A stretch of DNA of 12,501 nucleotides from Chlamydiia bacterium (GCA_023269335.1 JAHFTM010000023.1:1-12501); one strand, 5' to 3'. Counted from the stretch's first letter, positions 1 through 8,181 are shown. Notes: a model not told the origin generated them from the sequence alone. Translations and numbers: made by a program.

Positions 1-1848
1 ATCGATGGGGGAAAACTCAAATTACCGCTTCTCCATTTAATTTATGTGGTTTGTAAGGATGAAGACAGGCGTCAAGAGATCCTGGATGAATTTCAAAAAC
101 TGGATGGTGTTGATAAGCTTGTGATGTGCCCTCAAGGCAATACGCAGTATCATTTAATGGCAAAAAAAGGGCAAAAGCTTAATTTCTCCCAGGTAGATCC
201 GCTACTCAAAAACAAAAATGGAGTAACGATATTGCATCTTTTAGCAGCCTCGCAAAAGCCATCGTCACGAGATCAACTGTTGCAGGCGATTCAAAGATTC
301 GAAGCAGTCGATGTAGAAGATGAAAATGGGATGACACCTCTTTTGTACGCGCTTGCTGGTAAAAGCCCCGAGAAAGTAAAAATACTTTTGAAAGCTAAAG
401 CAAACGCCAATCAGCAGTCTAAAAAAAGGATCTCTCCACTTTTCTGCGCAGTTGAAAGTGGTCAACAGGCAATTGTGCAGCTCCTTTTAGACTATGGAGC
501 CAAGGTGAATGAGCCTTGTCATATAACCAAAACGACATGCCTTATGAAAGCAATACAAAATGAGTATTCTGATATTGCAAGGTGTTTAGTCAACCATGGC
601 GCCAATGTAAGAAAAGCAAATAGAGATGGGGTATATCCCATTCATCTAGCAATACAAAAAGGTGATGCAGCTCTTATGCGGCTCTTACATGCGCAAGGAG
701 CATCACTTGCGGTAGTTGATAGTGATGGTGAAACTGTAGCTCACTATGCGTCAAGGTCTAAAAATCCAAAAATCGTAGAATATCTTGTGGAAGCAGGCAT
801 CTCACTTCAAAAGCAAACTGAGATTGTAAAGCCAAAATTATGGCAGAAAGATATTTCTGAGAAAAAAGGTATCACGCCTCTTCACATTGCAGCTTTGACT
901 GCAAATTTACCTATGATGAAAGTGCTCATAAAAAGAGGAGCTAACGTAGAAGCGTTAACAGCAAGAGGTGTGAGTACTTTTCTCTCTGCAGCCTGGAGTG
1001 GAAATACTCCAGCAGTAAAATTTTTCAAAAATTATAGAATCTTTAATAAATTTGAGCATCGTGCACAGGCTATTAGTGCCGTAATTAAAAGTGACTCTGT
1101 TTCTCAACTAAAAACCATGCTTTCTACTGAGTTCACAATCGATACACCACTTCTAGACGGAAAAAGCGCCCTGCATTTGGCTGCAATGTATGGGTCGTTA
1201 CGTTGCCTCCATTATTTAGTAGAAAATGGTGGAGATCTTCAAAAACCAGATCTGCAGTTGAAAAAACCGCTTGAATTGGCAGTGAAGGCAAAAAAATTAG
1301 CTACAGTACGCTATCTTGTAGAAGAAACAGATGCCTTTGATACTACGCAAAAGAGCTCTACTGGAAAGTCCTATTTTCATGAGGCTTGTGAGGAAAAAAA
1401 TGCAGAAATGGCAGCTCTATTTATCACTTTTGGAGCTTCAATCGATAGCCTTGACAGCCATGGTAATACAGCCCTTCATAACGCTGTAAAAAGCGAGTGC
1501 GTAGATCTTTTGCAGTTGTTACTTGCATGCGGGGCTGATATAGACAAGAAAAACAGTGCTGGTAAGTTAGCAGAAGAACTTGTCAAACCTGGTAAGTTTG
1601 AGATTCGACAGTCGCTTGAACAGTATCGTAAAGCTAAAAAGGTAGTGCCGCCTTTGGAATTGGGAGATGAAGATACGATCATCCATACTGCTGTACGCTT
1701 AAGTGATGCAAAACATCTGCCCATACTTGCAAAAATTTGTGATGTGAATAAGAAAAATAAAAAAGGTATCTTGCCTTACCAGCTCGCATCGGTTGAAAAA
1801 AATGAGCTTATGAAGAGAAAGCTTGTAGAATGTGGAGCGACTGTATAA
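1..1848 (+). CDS. Ankyrin-repeat protein, 5' end outside the window (partial)
   Basis: The frame is open from base 1 to the TAA at 1846-1848, so the gene is cut by the window edge. A GTG at 46 could be read as a start, but coding-like sequence continues upstream of it with no Shine-Dalgarno, so I treat all 615 visible residues as internal/C-terminal. About 15 ankyrin repeats can be counted, with the TPLHxAA and LLxxGAxVN signatures in forms such as ITPLHIAAL, SALHLAAMYG, NTALHNAV and LLLACGADIDKKN; several in the middle are degenerate. Ankyrin repeats form a solenoid for protein binding; nothing catalytic is visible. The protein ends directly on a repeat (VECGATV) with no capping helix. Its stop codon overlaps the start of the SecA-like gene, which implies co-transcription and translational coupling. 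In intracellular bacteria such proteins are often secreted effectors. That role is inferred; the N terminus that would carry a signal is missing. Confidence 0.9.
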   Translation: MDGGKLKLPLLHLIYVVCKDEDRRQEILDEFQKLDGVDKLVMCPQGNTQYHLMAKKGQKLNFSQVDPLLKNKNGVTILHLLAASQKPSSRDQLLQAIQRFEAVDVEDENGMTPLLYALAGKSPEKVKILLKAKANANQQSKKRISPLFCAVESGQQAIVQLLLDYGAKVNEPCHITKTTCLMKAIQNEYSDIARCLVNHGANVRKANRDGVYPIHLAIQKGDAALMRLLHAQGASLAVVDSDGETVAHYASRSKNPKIVEYLVEAGISLQKQTEIVKPKLWQKDISEKKGITPLHIAALTANLPMMKVLIKRGANVEALTARGVSTFLSAAWSGNTPAVKFFKNYRIFNKFEHRAQAISAVIKSDSVSQLKTMLSTEFTIDTPLLDGKSALHLAAMYGSLRCLHYLVENGGDLQKPDLQLKKPLELAVKAKKLATVRYLVEETDAFDTTQKSSTGKSYFHEACEEKNAEMAALFITFGASIDSLDSHGNTALHNAVKSECVDLLQLLLACGADIDKKNSAGKLAEELVKPGKFEIRQSLEQYRKAKKVVPPLELGDEDTIIHTAVRLSDAKHLPILAKICDVNKKNKKGILPYQLASVEKNELMKRKLVECGATV

Positions 1849-4800
1849 TGGCTTGTGTTTTGAATACTACATCTTCTAGCAGTAGCTCGAAGCCTCTTCC
1901 AAAGAATTTTGACGATGTCAATTTTCCCTTCCAGACGCTCTTACGTACCACTCAAGACAAGCTCTCGCAATTTTTGTCGCAAAAACTTATAGATTGCTGG
2001 AAAACTATCTTACAAAAGGCACATGAATGTCATTATTTACAACGTTTTGATGAGGAGGTTTTAAGCCGTTTAGATCCCTCTCTTTTTGTTCACAATACTA
2101 CAGTTGACGGATTGATCAAAATTTTCAGTTCTAAGCAAGAGCTCATGGATCTGTTTTTGCATTTGGCAACGTCATTTCAGAATGACTATTATACAAAAGA
2201 TGAATTCCGCACACTTTTAGAGAATTTTTTGCAATTTATCAACACTTGTGAAAAACTTCCACTCCATATCAACGGAGATAAAGTACCCTGTTATAATGCT
2301 GGCGGTGCTGAATGGCTAACCTCTGCTCTTCGCTCACAAAGCTTGGCAGATGCTGCCCAAAAGCGGTTGAAAATCTTTGATTTTTTTTCTTCTGCCACCA
2401 CTCAAAAGCCTTCGAACCATTTTATTTCAAGAAAATCAGTTACTAATCGTCTGGATGAGCCTCTTTTACAACTGCTCAAGAATAAAGGGCTGTTTGCAAA
2501 TGGGCTTATAGAAGATGCCTTAGCTGATGAACATTTTTCACAAGCTGAGTGCATCTATTTTCTTCAGATTCTTGTAAAACTACATCCATCACAGCCTCAC
2601 ACCCTACTTTATTGGCTGAAAACAGTCAGGCAAACTTTAGGCGATGCAGTTTGTGCACTGCTGTTGAACCCTGCAAGCTACCAAGAAGAAACTTCGTTAC
2701 ATGATGTTATTCGATTGTTACAGCAATTAGTAGAGGCTGGAAGTCAAAGTGAAGAGATCATTTCTCTGCTTTCAAAATTTCATAAAGGCGAGACTCGATT
2801 ATCTGAAGTGTTGGCTCAATTAGATCGACTTAAAAATGAAAGTGATGCAAAAAAATATCCAGAAAAGCCACTTGATGAAGTTTTAAAGGCATTTTCTTCT
2901 ATAGAGCAAGGCTCTTTGGTCACACAGCCCCTCTCTCAAACAGAATTAGCACAGATTGCCAAAGACTATCAAGAAATCGTTTCCTTGGGTCAAAAGCTAC
3001 GACAAAGCGGGCTAAGTACTTTGGTGTGCCGTATAGAACAGATTCGGTTGCTATGTAAAAAGCAGCCTCTTGAGAAGAGCTTGCGGCTTGAAATCATTGC
3101 TATAGCTAGAGAAGCAGTTTGCATCTTCTATGGTATTAGGCCTTACAACACTCAAGTCCTTGCACTTTTAGGGCTCCTGAACTATCCGACGAAGTTCAAA
3201 GGAAGAATAGCTCAAATAAGAACAGGCGAAGGAAAATCAACGGTTATTACGCTGCTTGCCTTTTACAATGCTTGCCTTGGAAAATTTGTGGATATCATTT
3301 CTTCCTCACGTTATCTAGCACGACGCGATCATGAAAAGTATCGTAATTTTTTTCATACATTTGGTTTTACTACGTCCCATATTTGTACAGATGTTCCTAC
3401 GCAAGATAACTTCCAAGGCCAAATTATCTTTGGCACAAATTTTGACTTTGAATTTGCTATCTTACGTGATGAGCTACAAGAAAAGGAGCTCAGAACAATT
3501 AAAAAGGATGGTCAAGTTTTACCTCGCCCTTTTGATGTTGTGATTGTAGATGAAGTAGATAACCTTCTTATTGATAGTGCTTTTAATTCAGCTCATATTT
3601 CAATTCCCACAAAAGCAAAATGGTCTTGGATATATCGTCTGATCTTTGAGTTTGTGCAAGCAAATAAAGAAGCTGTAGGGCGTTTGATTAAAGGAGAGCT
3701 CTCTTTACAAGAAAGCATTCTCTCTGCTCTGAAAAACAAGCTTTCTTCTTATGATGAGGGACGGTTTAAAGAAAGAATTGCACAGATTGAACCTCAAAAG
3801 TTTATCTCTTGGCTGCAATCGGCATACAAGGCGTTGTATGAAGAGAAGCTCAATAGCGATTATGTTATTAAGCCTGTGGAAAAAGAACTGCTTACACAGA
3901 AAGTCTATACAGATCAGATCGTAATTGTAGATAGAAAGAATACTGGCCGCCTAAATGAGGGCAGCCGCTGGCATAATGGTCTCCATGAATTTTTAGAGGT
4001 AAAACATAACCTGCCAATTCAAGAAGAGAGCCTTATGCCTAGCTCACTTTGCCACCCTGTCTTTTTTGGCGGCTATTCAACAATATATGGCTTAACAGGT
4101 ACTGTAGGTTCTAGTATTGAAAGAAAAGAAGTAGAAGCAATCTATCAAATTGATACTTTTGACACGCCTGCACATAAACCTAATCGGAGAGCTCTTTTAG
4201 AGACAAAAATTCTACCTACAGCTGATCAATATTTTATAGAGATTTTAGCAGACATTGAAGCACTGATAGCAAAAAAGCGGCCAACGCTTCTTTTATTTGA
4301 ATCGATTCAAGAATCAGTAGATTTTGCGACGTTTCTACAAGGAAAAGGAATCTATCATCAGCTATTAAACGAAAGACAAGCTGAGCATGAAGATTTTATC
4401 ATAGCTAGAGCTGGCACACAAGGTATGGTCACTGTTGCGACAAATACTGCAGGGCGTGGCACCGATATTACTCTTCATCCCAAGAGCCTTGAACATGGCG
4501 GGCTTCATGTAATTTTCACCTTCTACCCTCAAAATGATCGTGTTGAAGAACAAGGTTTTGGAAGGGCTGCAAGACAAGGTCAGTCTGGATCGGCCCGTAT
4601 GATTCTACTTCAAAACAGCACCTTAGCTGAACTGCAAGCCGAAAGAAATAAAAGCATTTCGTTGCTATCAGCAAATCGTAGAGAAAGAACAGCTTTTGAA
4701 AAAATCAATGCAACTTATTCCAAGAACTTTTTTACCCATTTCAAAGGATGGCAGAAAGCTTTGACCGATGATTTCTTTTCAGAAGTTGGGAAGGCAATAG

Positions 4801-5198
4801 ATGCTAAAATCAAAGGACTGCAGAGCCCTCTTTTACAGCCTATTCATGACTATGAGGAATCAGAGTTAGAATTAAATAAGCTTTTTCGTCAACAAATGAG
4901 CAAAAATACTTCTAAAGAGTTTTCCTGGATGGTTTTTTTGGAGAATGCAAAAGATGCACTCAGGCATAAAATTCTCCACAATTGGGCTGAGCTTTTTTTT
5001 AATCGCCTGGATAATATACAGCACTCGATCAAAACAACAGAATCTAGACAAGTGGCCTATCTGAAAGCAGCTGAACAGCTATACCAAGCGACCAAGATCA
5101 ACTGGGAAAAATACTTACTTTCTCCTCAAGTTGCTTTCATTCACTATGTGGAGAGGGTTACAGGGATCTCACATATAACGGTGACTAAGGACGAATAG
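1848..5198 (+). CDS. SecA-like DEAD motor ATPase (not housekeeping SecA)
   Basis: Start ATG 1848 is chosen because GGAG (1834-1837) lies 10 bases upstream and the codon overlaps the ankyrin stop (TAATG); an in-frame ATG at 1830 would add six residues. Protein is 1116 aa. Residues 1 to about 430 are a helical extension of unknown family that opens with a poly-Ser run (9-14). Then come SecA motor motifs in order: RPYNTQ (Q-motif-like), TGEGKST (Walker A, 459-465), YLARRD, FGTNFDFEFAILRDE, DEVD (Walker B, 568-571), QIVIVD (690-695) with TGR and RWHNGLHE, TGT (750-752), ATNTAGRGTD (864-873), GGLHVI and QGFGRAARQG (902-911). All ATPase motifs look intact. The segment between DEVD and QIVIVD, which holds the preprotein cross-linking domain in SecA, is only about 118 residues and lacks EARTPLIISG. 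The C-terminal zinc-binding cysteine tail is absent. SecA normally has 800-900 residues. A host-directed or specialised ATPase role is inferred; the substrate is unknown. Confidence 0.9.
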   Translation: MACVLNTTSSSSSSKPLPKNFDDVNFPFQTLLRTTQDKLSQFLSQKLIDCWKTILQKAHECHYLQRFDEEVLSRLDPSLFVHNTTVDGLIKIFSSKQELMDLFLHLATSFQNDYYTKDEFRTLLENFLQFINTCEKLPLHINGDKVPCYNAGGAEWLTSALRSQSLADAAQKRLKIFDFFSSATTQKPSNHFISRKSVTNRLDEPLLQLLKNKGLFANGLIEDALADEHFSQAECIYFLQILVKLHPSQPHTLLYWLKTVRQTLGDAVCALLLNPASYQEETSLHDVIRLLQQLVEAGSQSEEIISLLSKFHKGETRLSEVLAQLDRLKNESDAKKYPEKPLDEVLKAFSSIEQGSLVTQPLSQTELAQIAKDYQEIVSLGQKLRQSGLSTLVCRIEQIRLLCKKQPLEKSLRLEIIAIAREAVCIFYGIRPYNTQVLALLGLLNYPTKFKGRIAQIRTGEGKSTVITLLAFYNACLGKFVDIISSSRYLARRDHEKYRNFFHTFGFTTSHICTDVPTQDNFQGQIIFGTNFDFEFAILRDELQEKELRTIKKDGQVLPRPFDVVIVDEVDNLLIDSAFNSAHISIPTKAKWSWIYRLIFEFVQANKEAVGRLIKGELSLQESILSALKNKLSSYDEGRFKERIAQIEPQKFISWLQSAYKALYEEKLNSDYVIKPVEKELLTQKVYTDQIVIVDRKNTGRLNEGSRWHNGLHEFLEVKHNLPIQEESLMPSSLCHPVFFGGYSTIYGLTGTVGSSIERKEVEAIYQIDTFDTPAHKPNRRALLETKILPTADQYFIEILADIEALIAKKRPTLLLFESIQESVDFATFLQGKGIYHQLLNERQAEHEDFIIARAGTQGMVTVATNTAGRGTDITLHPKSLEHGGLHVIFTFYPQNDRVEEQGFGRAARQGQSGSARMILLQNSTLAELQAERNKSISLLSANRRERTAFEKINATYSKNFFTHFKGWQKALTDDFFSEVGKAIDAKIKGLQSPLLQPIHDYEESELELNKLFRQQMSKNTSKEFSWMVFLENAKDALRHKILHNWAELFFNRLDNIQHSIKTTESRQVAYLKAAEQLYQATKINWEKYLLSPQVAFIHYVERVTGISHITVTKDE

Positions 5199-5243
5199 AT
5201 GTCGGACTAAAACAATATCGATTGTCTATAGAATACTGCCCAC

Positions 5244-5277
5244 TGGCTGCCAATGCAGCTACCTCTCTTTAATTTTT
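5244..5277 (+). terminator. Weak candidate terminator after the SecA-like gene
   Basis: GCTGC (5246-5250), a CAAT loop and GCAGC (5255-5259) form a stem that can be extended by one GU and one AU pair (5244-5261). A T-rich stretch follows only after about seven bases (TTTAATTTTT). The spacing is poor for a Rho-independent terminator. Confidence 0.3.
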
Positions 5278-5380
5278 GGTCTTCATTCGCTTTTCTCGCT
5301 TATGCGACTTTTCTATAAAAATATAACTTATTTAAAGCAAACAACTTAAGCATAAATTGTTTTGTTATATATAAATATTA

Positions 5381-5410
5381 TTTTAAATAATTCTTAGCGA
5401 AGTCTATAAT
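5381..5410 (+). promoter_or_regulatory. Candidate sigma-70-type promoter for the 477-aa gene
   Basis: A consensus -10 TATAAT lies at 5405-5410. The best -35 at suitable spacing is TTTAAA (5382-5387, 17-base spacer), which is weak. The surrounding AT-rich tract would favour melting. The start codon is about 130 bases downstream, so the leader would be long. Confidence 0.5.
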
Positions 5411-5542
5411 AAAAGTTGAGAGGGGTGAATATCTGCTTACCCAGTTTTCAGCGAGATAGGAACGTGGCCAGCGTGCGTCAAGAGCATAATTTCACGCAAA
5501 GTGGATAGAATGAGTGTTAATGATTGATAAGGTGAGGTACTT

Positions 5543-6976
5543 ATGTCAGCTGCAAGAACGCCAGATGAAGGCGATGCTGCTCAGAGGATAATTCAACAAC
5601 AGAGTCAAATCCCACAGTCTGCGCCTCCAGCAGAGCCGCCAATCATGCCAACGCCAAGTACCCCAGAGTTTGGCCATTTGCCGATGGGCAACTCATACAG
5701 GTCTGTTGCCTATCCGCCAACCAGCCCTACCTCAGAAGGAATCAGCTCAGTTGCCAATGCAGTATTTGCCCTAGCACCAGCTGCAGACCAAGTTGAAGGC
5801 CTGCCTGATGCAGAACCTGGAGCAGAAGCTGAATTTAGCTTTGAAAACATCAGTATGGACGAAATAGTTAACGCTACCAAGCCTGAGGGCGAAATGCAAG
5901 CACCTCCATCGCCTGCTGTAGCAAGTGCTCAAGATACAAGAGAAGCTGTGCAGGCACGTCAACTACCACCAGTTCCATCTGCACCACCACTCAACGGAGA
6001 TAATGATCTTGCAGCCAACCTGTCTGGCCCTGCAGCGCAGATACAGGAGCAAAGAGCTGCTTCCCCTGATGGCAGGCGTGTTCGTTTCGTTGATGATGGT
6101 CAATTGGAGCTACAGATAGGGGAAGTAAGTAGTAAAGCAAATAGAGCTGCACAAAGTAGCATTTTAGCAAGCCCTATTCAAATGCCTGTTGGCCCAGCTC
6201 GAGGCAATAGTCCAATTGGTGGCCGTAGCCAGGTATTGGATAATCCAAATGACCTATCTCGATTTACGCAAACTCTGCAAGTACGTCTTCCCCGCATTGT
6301 TTGGTTTGATCGTAGCGACCCTTCACATACACTAGTAAACCATAGAAATGTGAACCTACATAACCCAAACATGGTAGGTTACGATAGTCAGGAAAATCAA
6401 TTTTTCGGTCATATCGATGCTATAAATCATGTGCGGATAAGTGGTTCACCACACATTCGAAACCCTCATCAAGTACAGTTTATTGGGATTCATGCAGCCG
6501 TATTTGCAGCTTATGCAGAAAGAGTCTCACAACATATCCAAGCGTTAATTAAAAATGAGGCTAAAAAACAAGCGAAAACAGAAGAACGAGGGACACGTGT
6601 ACAGCCTACCAAAGTAAAGCCACAGCTTTCTTTCCATGAACTAAGTGCGCCAGATAAAGGGTTTGCTCAATCGCTCACCACTCTTAGCATTGATCAGCTA
6701 GAAAAAAGACTACTTAGAAGCCTGGATAGACTTGCTATGCTTGAGCATTCTATTCAAGAATCAAGAGAGCAGGAAAAAGAGAGAGCTGCTGATGAAAGAA
6801 AATCTCAAGATCTAGATAAAGATTTAAAAAGAGGGCAACTGAAACAAGAACTTTTGCATCAAGAAATCATCGCTGATGAAATTTTAAAACGGTCTATTGA
6901 GACAAGTGAAGGAATCCCTCCAAAACTTGAAACAGTTATGAATATGATACTGAAACGAAGAGAGAAAGCAGCGTAA
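5543..6976 (+). CDS. Pro-rich, coiled-coil protein with SH3, PSAP and RVxF motifs; candidate secreted effector
   Basis: No family recognised. ATG 5543 is preceded by AAGGTGAGG (5529-5537) at 5-base spacing, a good ribosome binding site. Residues 1 to about 230 are low-complexity, rich in Pro, Ala, Ser and Glu, and probably disordered. They contain RQLPPVP (139-145, ideal class I SH3 ligand), overlapping PSAP (145-148, TSG101-type late motif), and RVRF followed by VDD (179-185, PP1-docking RVxF type). Residues about 245-335 look folded (LPRIVWFDRSD, FIGIHAAVFAAYAERV). Residues about 375-477 are highly charged and helical, a probable coiled coil rich in E, K, R and Q. There is no signal peptide or membrane segment. 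It is probably monocistronic: its own promoter lies upstream and a hairpin terminator downstream, shared with the convergent gene. A disordered N terminus with eukaryotic docking motifs suits a type III effector, but this is inference. Confidence 0.85.
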   Translation: MSAARTPDEGDAAQRIIQQQSQIPQSAPPAEPPIMPTPSTPEFGHLPMGNSYRSVAYPPTSPTSEGISSVANAVFALAPAADQVEGLPDAEPGAEAEFSFENISMDEIVNATKPEGEMQAPPSPAVASAQDTREAVQARQLPPVPSAPPLNGDNDLAANLSGPAAQIQEQRAASPDGRRVRFVDDGQLELQIGEVSSKANRAAQSSILASPIQMPVGPARGNSPIGGRSQVLDNPNDLSRFTQTLQVRLPRIVWFDRSDPSHTLVNHRNVNLHNPNMVGYDSQENQFFGHIDAINHVRISGSPHIRNPHQVQFIGIHAAVFAAYAERVSQHIQALIKNEAKKQAKTEERGTRVQPTKVKPQLSFHELSAPDKGFAQSLTTLSIDQLEKRLLRSLDRLAMLEHSIQESREQEKERAADERKSQDLDKDLKRGQLKQELLHQEIIADEILKRSIETSEGIPPKLETVMNMILKRREKAA

Positions 6977-7022
6977 TTTTTTCTAGGAAAACACACGTTA
7001 ACCTTGAAAATTCTATCAAAAT

Positions 7023-7053
7023 ACAAAAGGCCTCTGAAAAAAAAGCCTTTTGT
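7023..7053. terminator. Bidirectional hairpin terminator between convergent genes
   Basis: ACAAAAGGC (7023-7031) pairs perfectly with GCCTTTTGT (7045-7053) around a 13-base A-rich loop. The arms are A/T-rich on the outside, giving U runs in both transcript directions. It lies between the ends of the plus-strand 477-aa gene and the minus-strand 241-aa gene, as expected of a shared terminator. Confidence 0.75.
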
Positions 7054-7071
7054 CTAAAAAGAGAAATTACA

Positions 7072-7797
7072 TTACTCAGCAAAAGCTGCTAACTTATCAC
7101 CTTTTACTGTAAGGCTTACCGAAAGAACTTTCGAACGCAAAATTTTAGAATTTTCGAAATGAAGTTGTTTGTTTTGTAGAAGAATATGTGGCTCACAAAA
7201 CCCTATATAAATACCAAGCGTCAGGTATTTCTCCACACCTTCGATTTTATCAACGCATTTATTTAATATTGCATTGAAACAGCTCTTTTGAGACGCAGCT
7301 AATGCACTAATGGCAGTGTCAAGGTTTGGAATGGTACAGGCCTTTATAATTTGTGCATCTCTTAAAACAATCGCTCTCTCGACACCATTAATGACTGCAT
7401 AAGTATGAGCTATCGCATCCTTAGGTGTTGGTTTTCCTGCTTGCGTGCATGCCGTTTGCATATCAGTGCCTTCCTTTGTGAAAATCCTATCTAAGCTATC
7501 AAGAATGTGCTTAGATGCCAATTCAACAATACCGGCACGGATCTCTGCTTTTGTTGGCCCTGCTGCTGGTGCAGGTGCTGCTGCCGGCGCCGCGGACGAA
7601 GATGATGACGCATAAGCTGGTGCTGCCGCTGCTGCCGGCGCCGCGGACGAAGATGATGACGCATAAGCTGGTGCTGCCGCTGCTGCCGCTGCCGAAGCTG
7701 CTGCTCCTGCCGCGTTGTAGTCTGCCGGAGGTGCTGAAGGGGTCGGAAAACCTGCTGGAGCTGAGTGCATAGCTATAGGTCCTGCTAATGATGCCAT
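7072..7797 (-). CDS. Ala/Ser/Pro-rich N-terminal repeat protein, unknown function
   Basis: The gene encodes 241 aa and matches no family I know. The start is fixed by a consensus AAGGAGG five bases upstream. Residues 1 to about 80 are low complexity: a Pro/Ala leader with PSAP (20-23) followed by PADY, then a poly-Ala run, then two copies of a 17-residue unit of the form AAPAYASSSSSAAPAAA. Residues about 82-241 are a folded, mostly helical domain (AEIRAGIVELASKHILDSLDRIF, then AVINGVERAIVLRDAQIIKAC and FNAILNKCVDKIEG) containing five cysteines. No signal peptide or membrane segment is evident. It is convergent with the 477-aa gene and has its own promoter. A disordered N terminus on a small helical domain resembles secreted effectors or adhesin-like linkers; this is inferred. 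The high-GC repeat contrasts with the AT-rich remainder. Confidence 0.85.
   Translation of the reverse strand: MASLAGPIAMHSAPAGFPTPSAPPADYNAAGAAASAAAAAAAPAYASSSSSAAPAAAAAPAYASSSSSAAPAAAPAPAAGPTKAEIRAGIVELASKHILDSLDRIFTKEGTDMQTACTQAGKPTPKDAIAHTYAVINGVERAIVLRDAQIIKACTIPNLDTAISALAASQKSCFNAILNKCVDKIEGVEKYLTLGIYIGFCEPHILLQNKQLHFENSKILRSKVLSVSLTVKGDKLAAFAE
7577..7688 (-). repeat. 51-bp tandem repeat in the Ala/Ser-rich coding region
   Basis: Two perfect 51-base copies (7577-7627 and 7628-7678) are followed by about 10 matching bases of a third. The period of 17 codons keeps the frame. Each copy encodes five serines flanked by Ala/Pro. Exact identity points to recent duplication or repeat-number change by slippage. 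Confidence 0.95.
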
Positions 7798-7802
7798 AAT
7801 TT

Positions 7803-7809
7803 CCTCCTT
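7803..7809 (-). promoter_or_regulatory. Consensus ribosome binding site of the 241-aa gene
   Basis: On the minus strand this reads AAGGAGG, five bases before the ATG at 7797. It is the strongest Shine-Dalgarno in the window and settles the start codon. Confidence 0.85.
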
Positions 7810-7856
7810 ATAAGGTTACGTTTGGCAATTTGGGACTTCATATATTTTGAACATCA

Positions 7857-7886
7857 ATTATATCAAATTATACTCATTTTTGACAA
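7857..7886 (-). promoter_or_regulatory. Sigma-70-type promoter for the 241-aa gene
   Basis: On the minus strand TTGTCA (7881-7886) is followed after 18 bases by a perfect TATAAT (7857-7862). The predicted transcript start is near 7850, giving a leader of about 50 bases. This is the best promoter match in the window, suggesting strong expression. Confidence 0.7.
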
Positions 7887-7916
7887 GGCAAAATTCATAG
7901 TAAAACTCTTCACTAA

Positions 7917-8181
7917 CAAGTCCTTAAGTCGGTAGATTTGCTTGCACTTGTGAATTATGAAGTAAGTCCCATGGATAGACTGAGTAAGATCGCACAGCTT
8001 ATCAATAAGAGCGTATATCAGACTTGGGCCAAGCGAAAACCAAACCGCTACAGAACGTAAAGATGCATTTAAAAGATATCTTGAAGCAAATGCAAGGGAT
8101 CCGACGCTTGCAGACTACCGTTACATTTTTCTTATAGCTGAAATGGAAAGACTTCAGAATCAAGTTACAGCTCCTACTTGA
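7917..8181 (+). pseudogene. Frameshifted remnant of a small gene
   Basis: One frame is open from 7917, with an ATG at 7971 (MDRLSKIAQLINKSVYQTWA...), and stops at TAA 8058-8060. The +1 frame is open across the same point and continues with ERKDAFKRYLEANARDPTL and ADYRYIFLIAEMERLQNQ to TGA 8179-8181. Joining the two near 8045-8060 gives a coherent charged, helical protein of about 70 residues. No Shine-Dalgarno precedes the ATG. The family is not recognised. Alternatives are two unrelated chance reading frames, or a C-terminal fragment of a larger lost gene. Confidence 0.4.

Larger units (their letters stand above)
5199..5542. other. Intergenic region, AT-rich, with promoter and 5' leader
   Basis: This 344-base gap holds no convincing gene. 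Its first part has a short stem-loop that may end the ankyrin/SecA-like unit. The middle (about 5317-5410) is very AT-rich and ends in a perfect TATAAT. The last 130 bases would be the 5' leader of the downstream gene. A 5-bp stem GCGTG (5471-5475)/CACGC (5493-5497) is possible in that leader but too short to call a regulatory element. Confidence 0.6.

Noticed and set aside
46..48. GTG as the start codon of the first ankyrin gene
   Set aside because: The frame is open upstream to base 1 with protein-like sequence and there is no Shine-Dalgarno, so this is an internal valine codon.
1848..5198. Calling this gene the essential preprotein translocase secA
   Set aside because: It has a shortened clamp region, no zinc-binding tail and a very long unrelated N terminus, and is coupled to an ankyrin gene; it is a divergent paralogue.
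7714..7740. PPADY in the 241-aa protein as a PPxY motif
   Set aside because: The tyrosine is one residue too far from the prolines, so only the PSAP part fits a known ligand rule.
7515..7772. A plus-strand reading frame opposite the Ala/Ser repeat
   Set aside because: It is Leu/Pro-rich and repetitive only because it mirrors the GC-rich Ala codons of the minus-strand gene, and it has no ribosome binding site.
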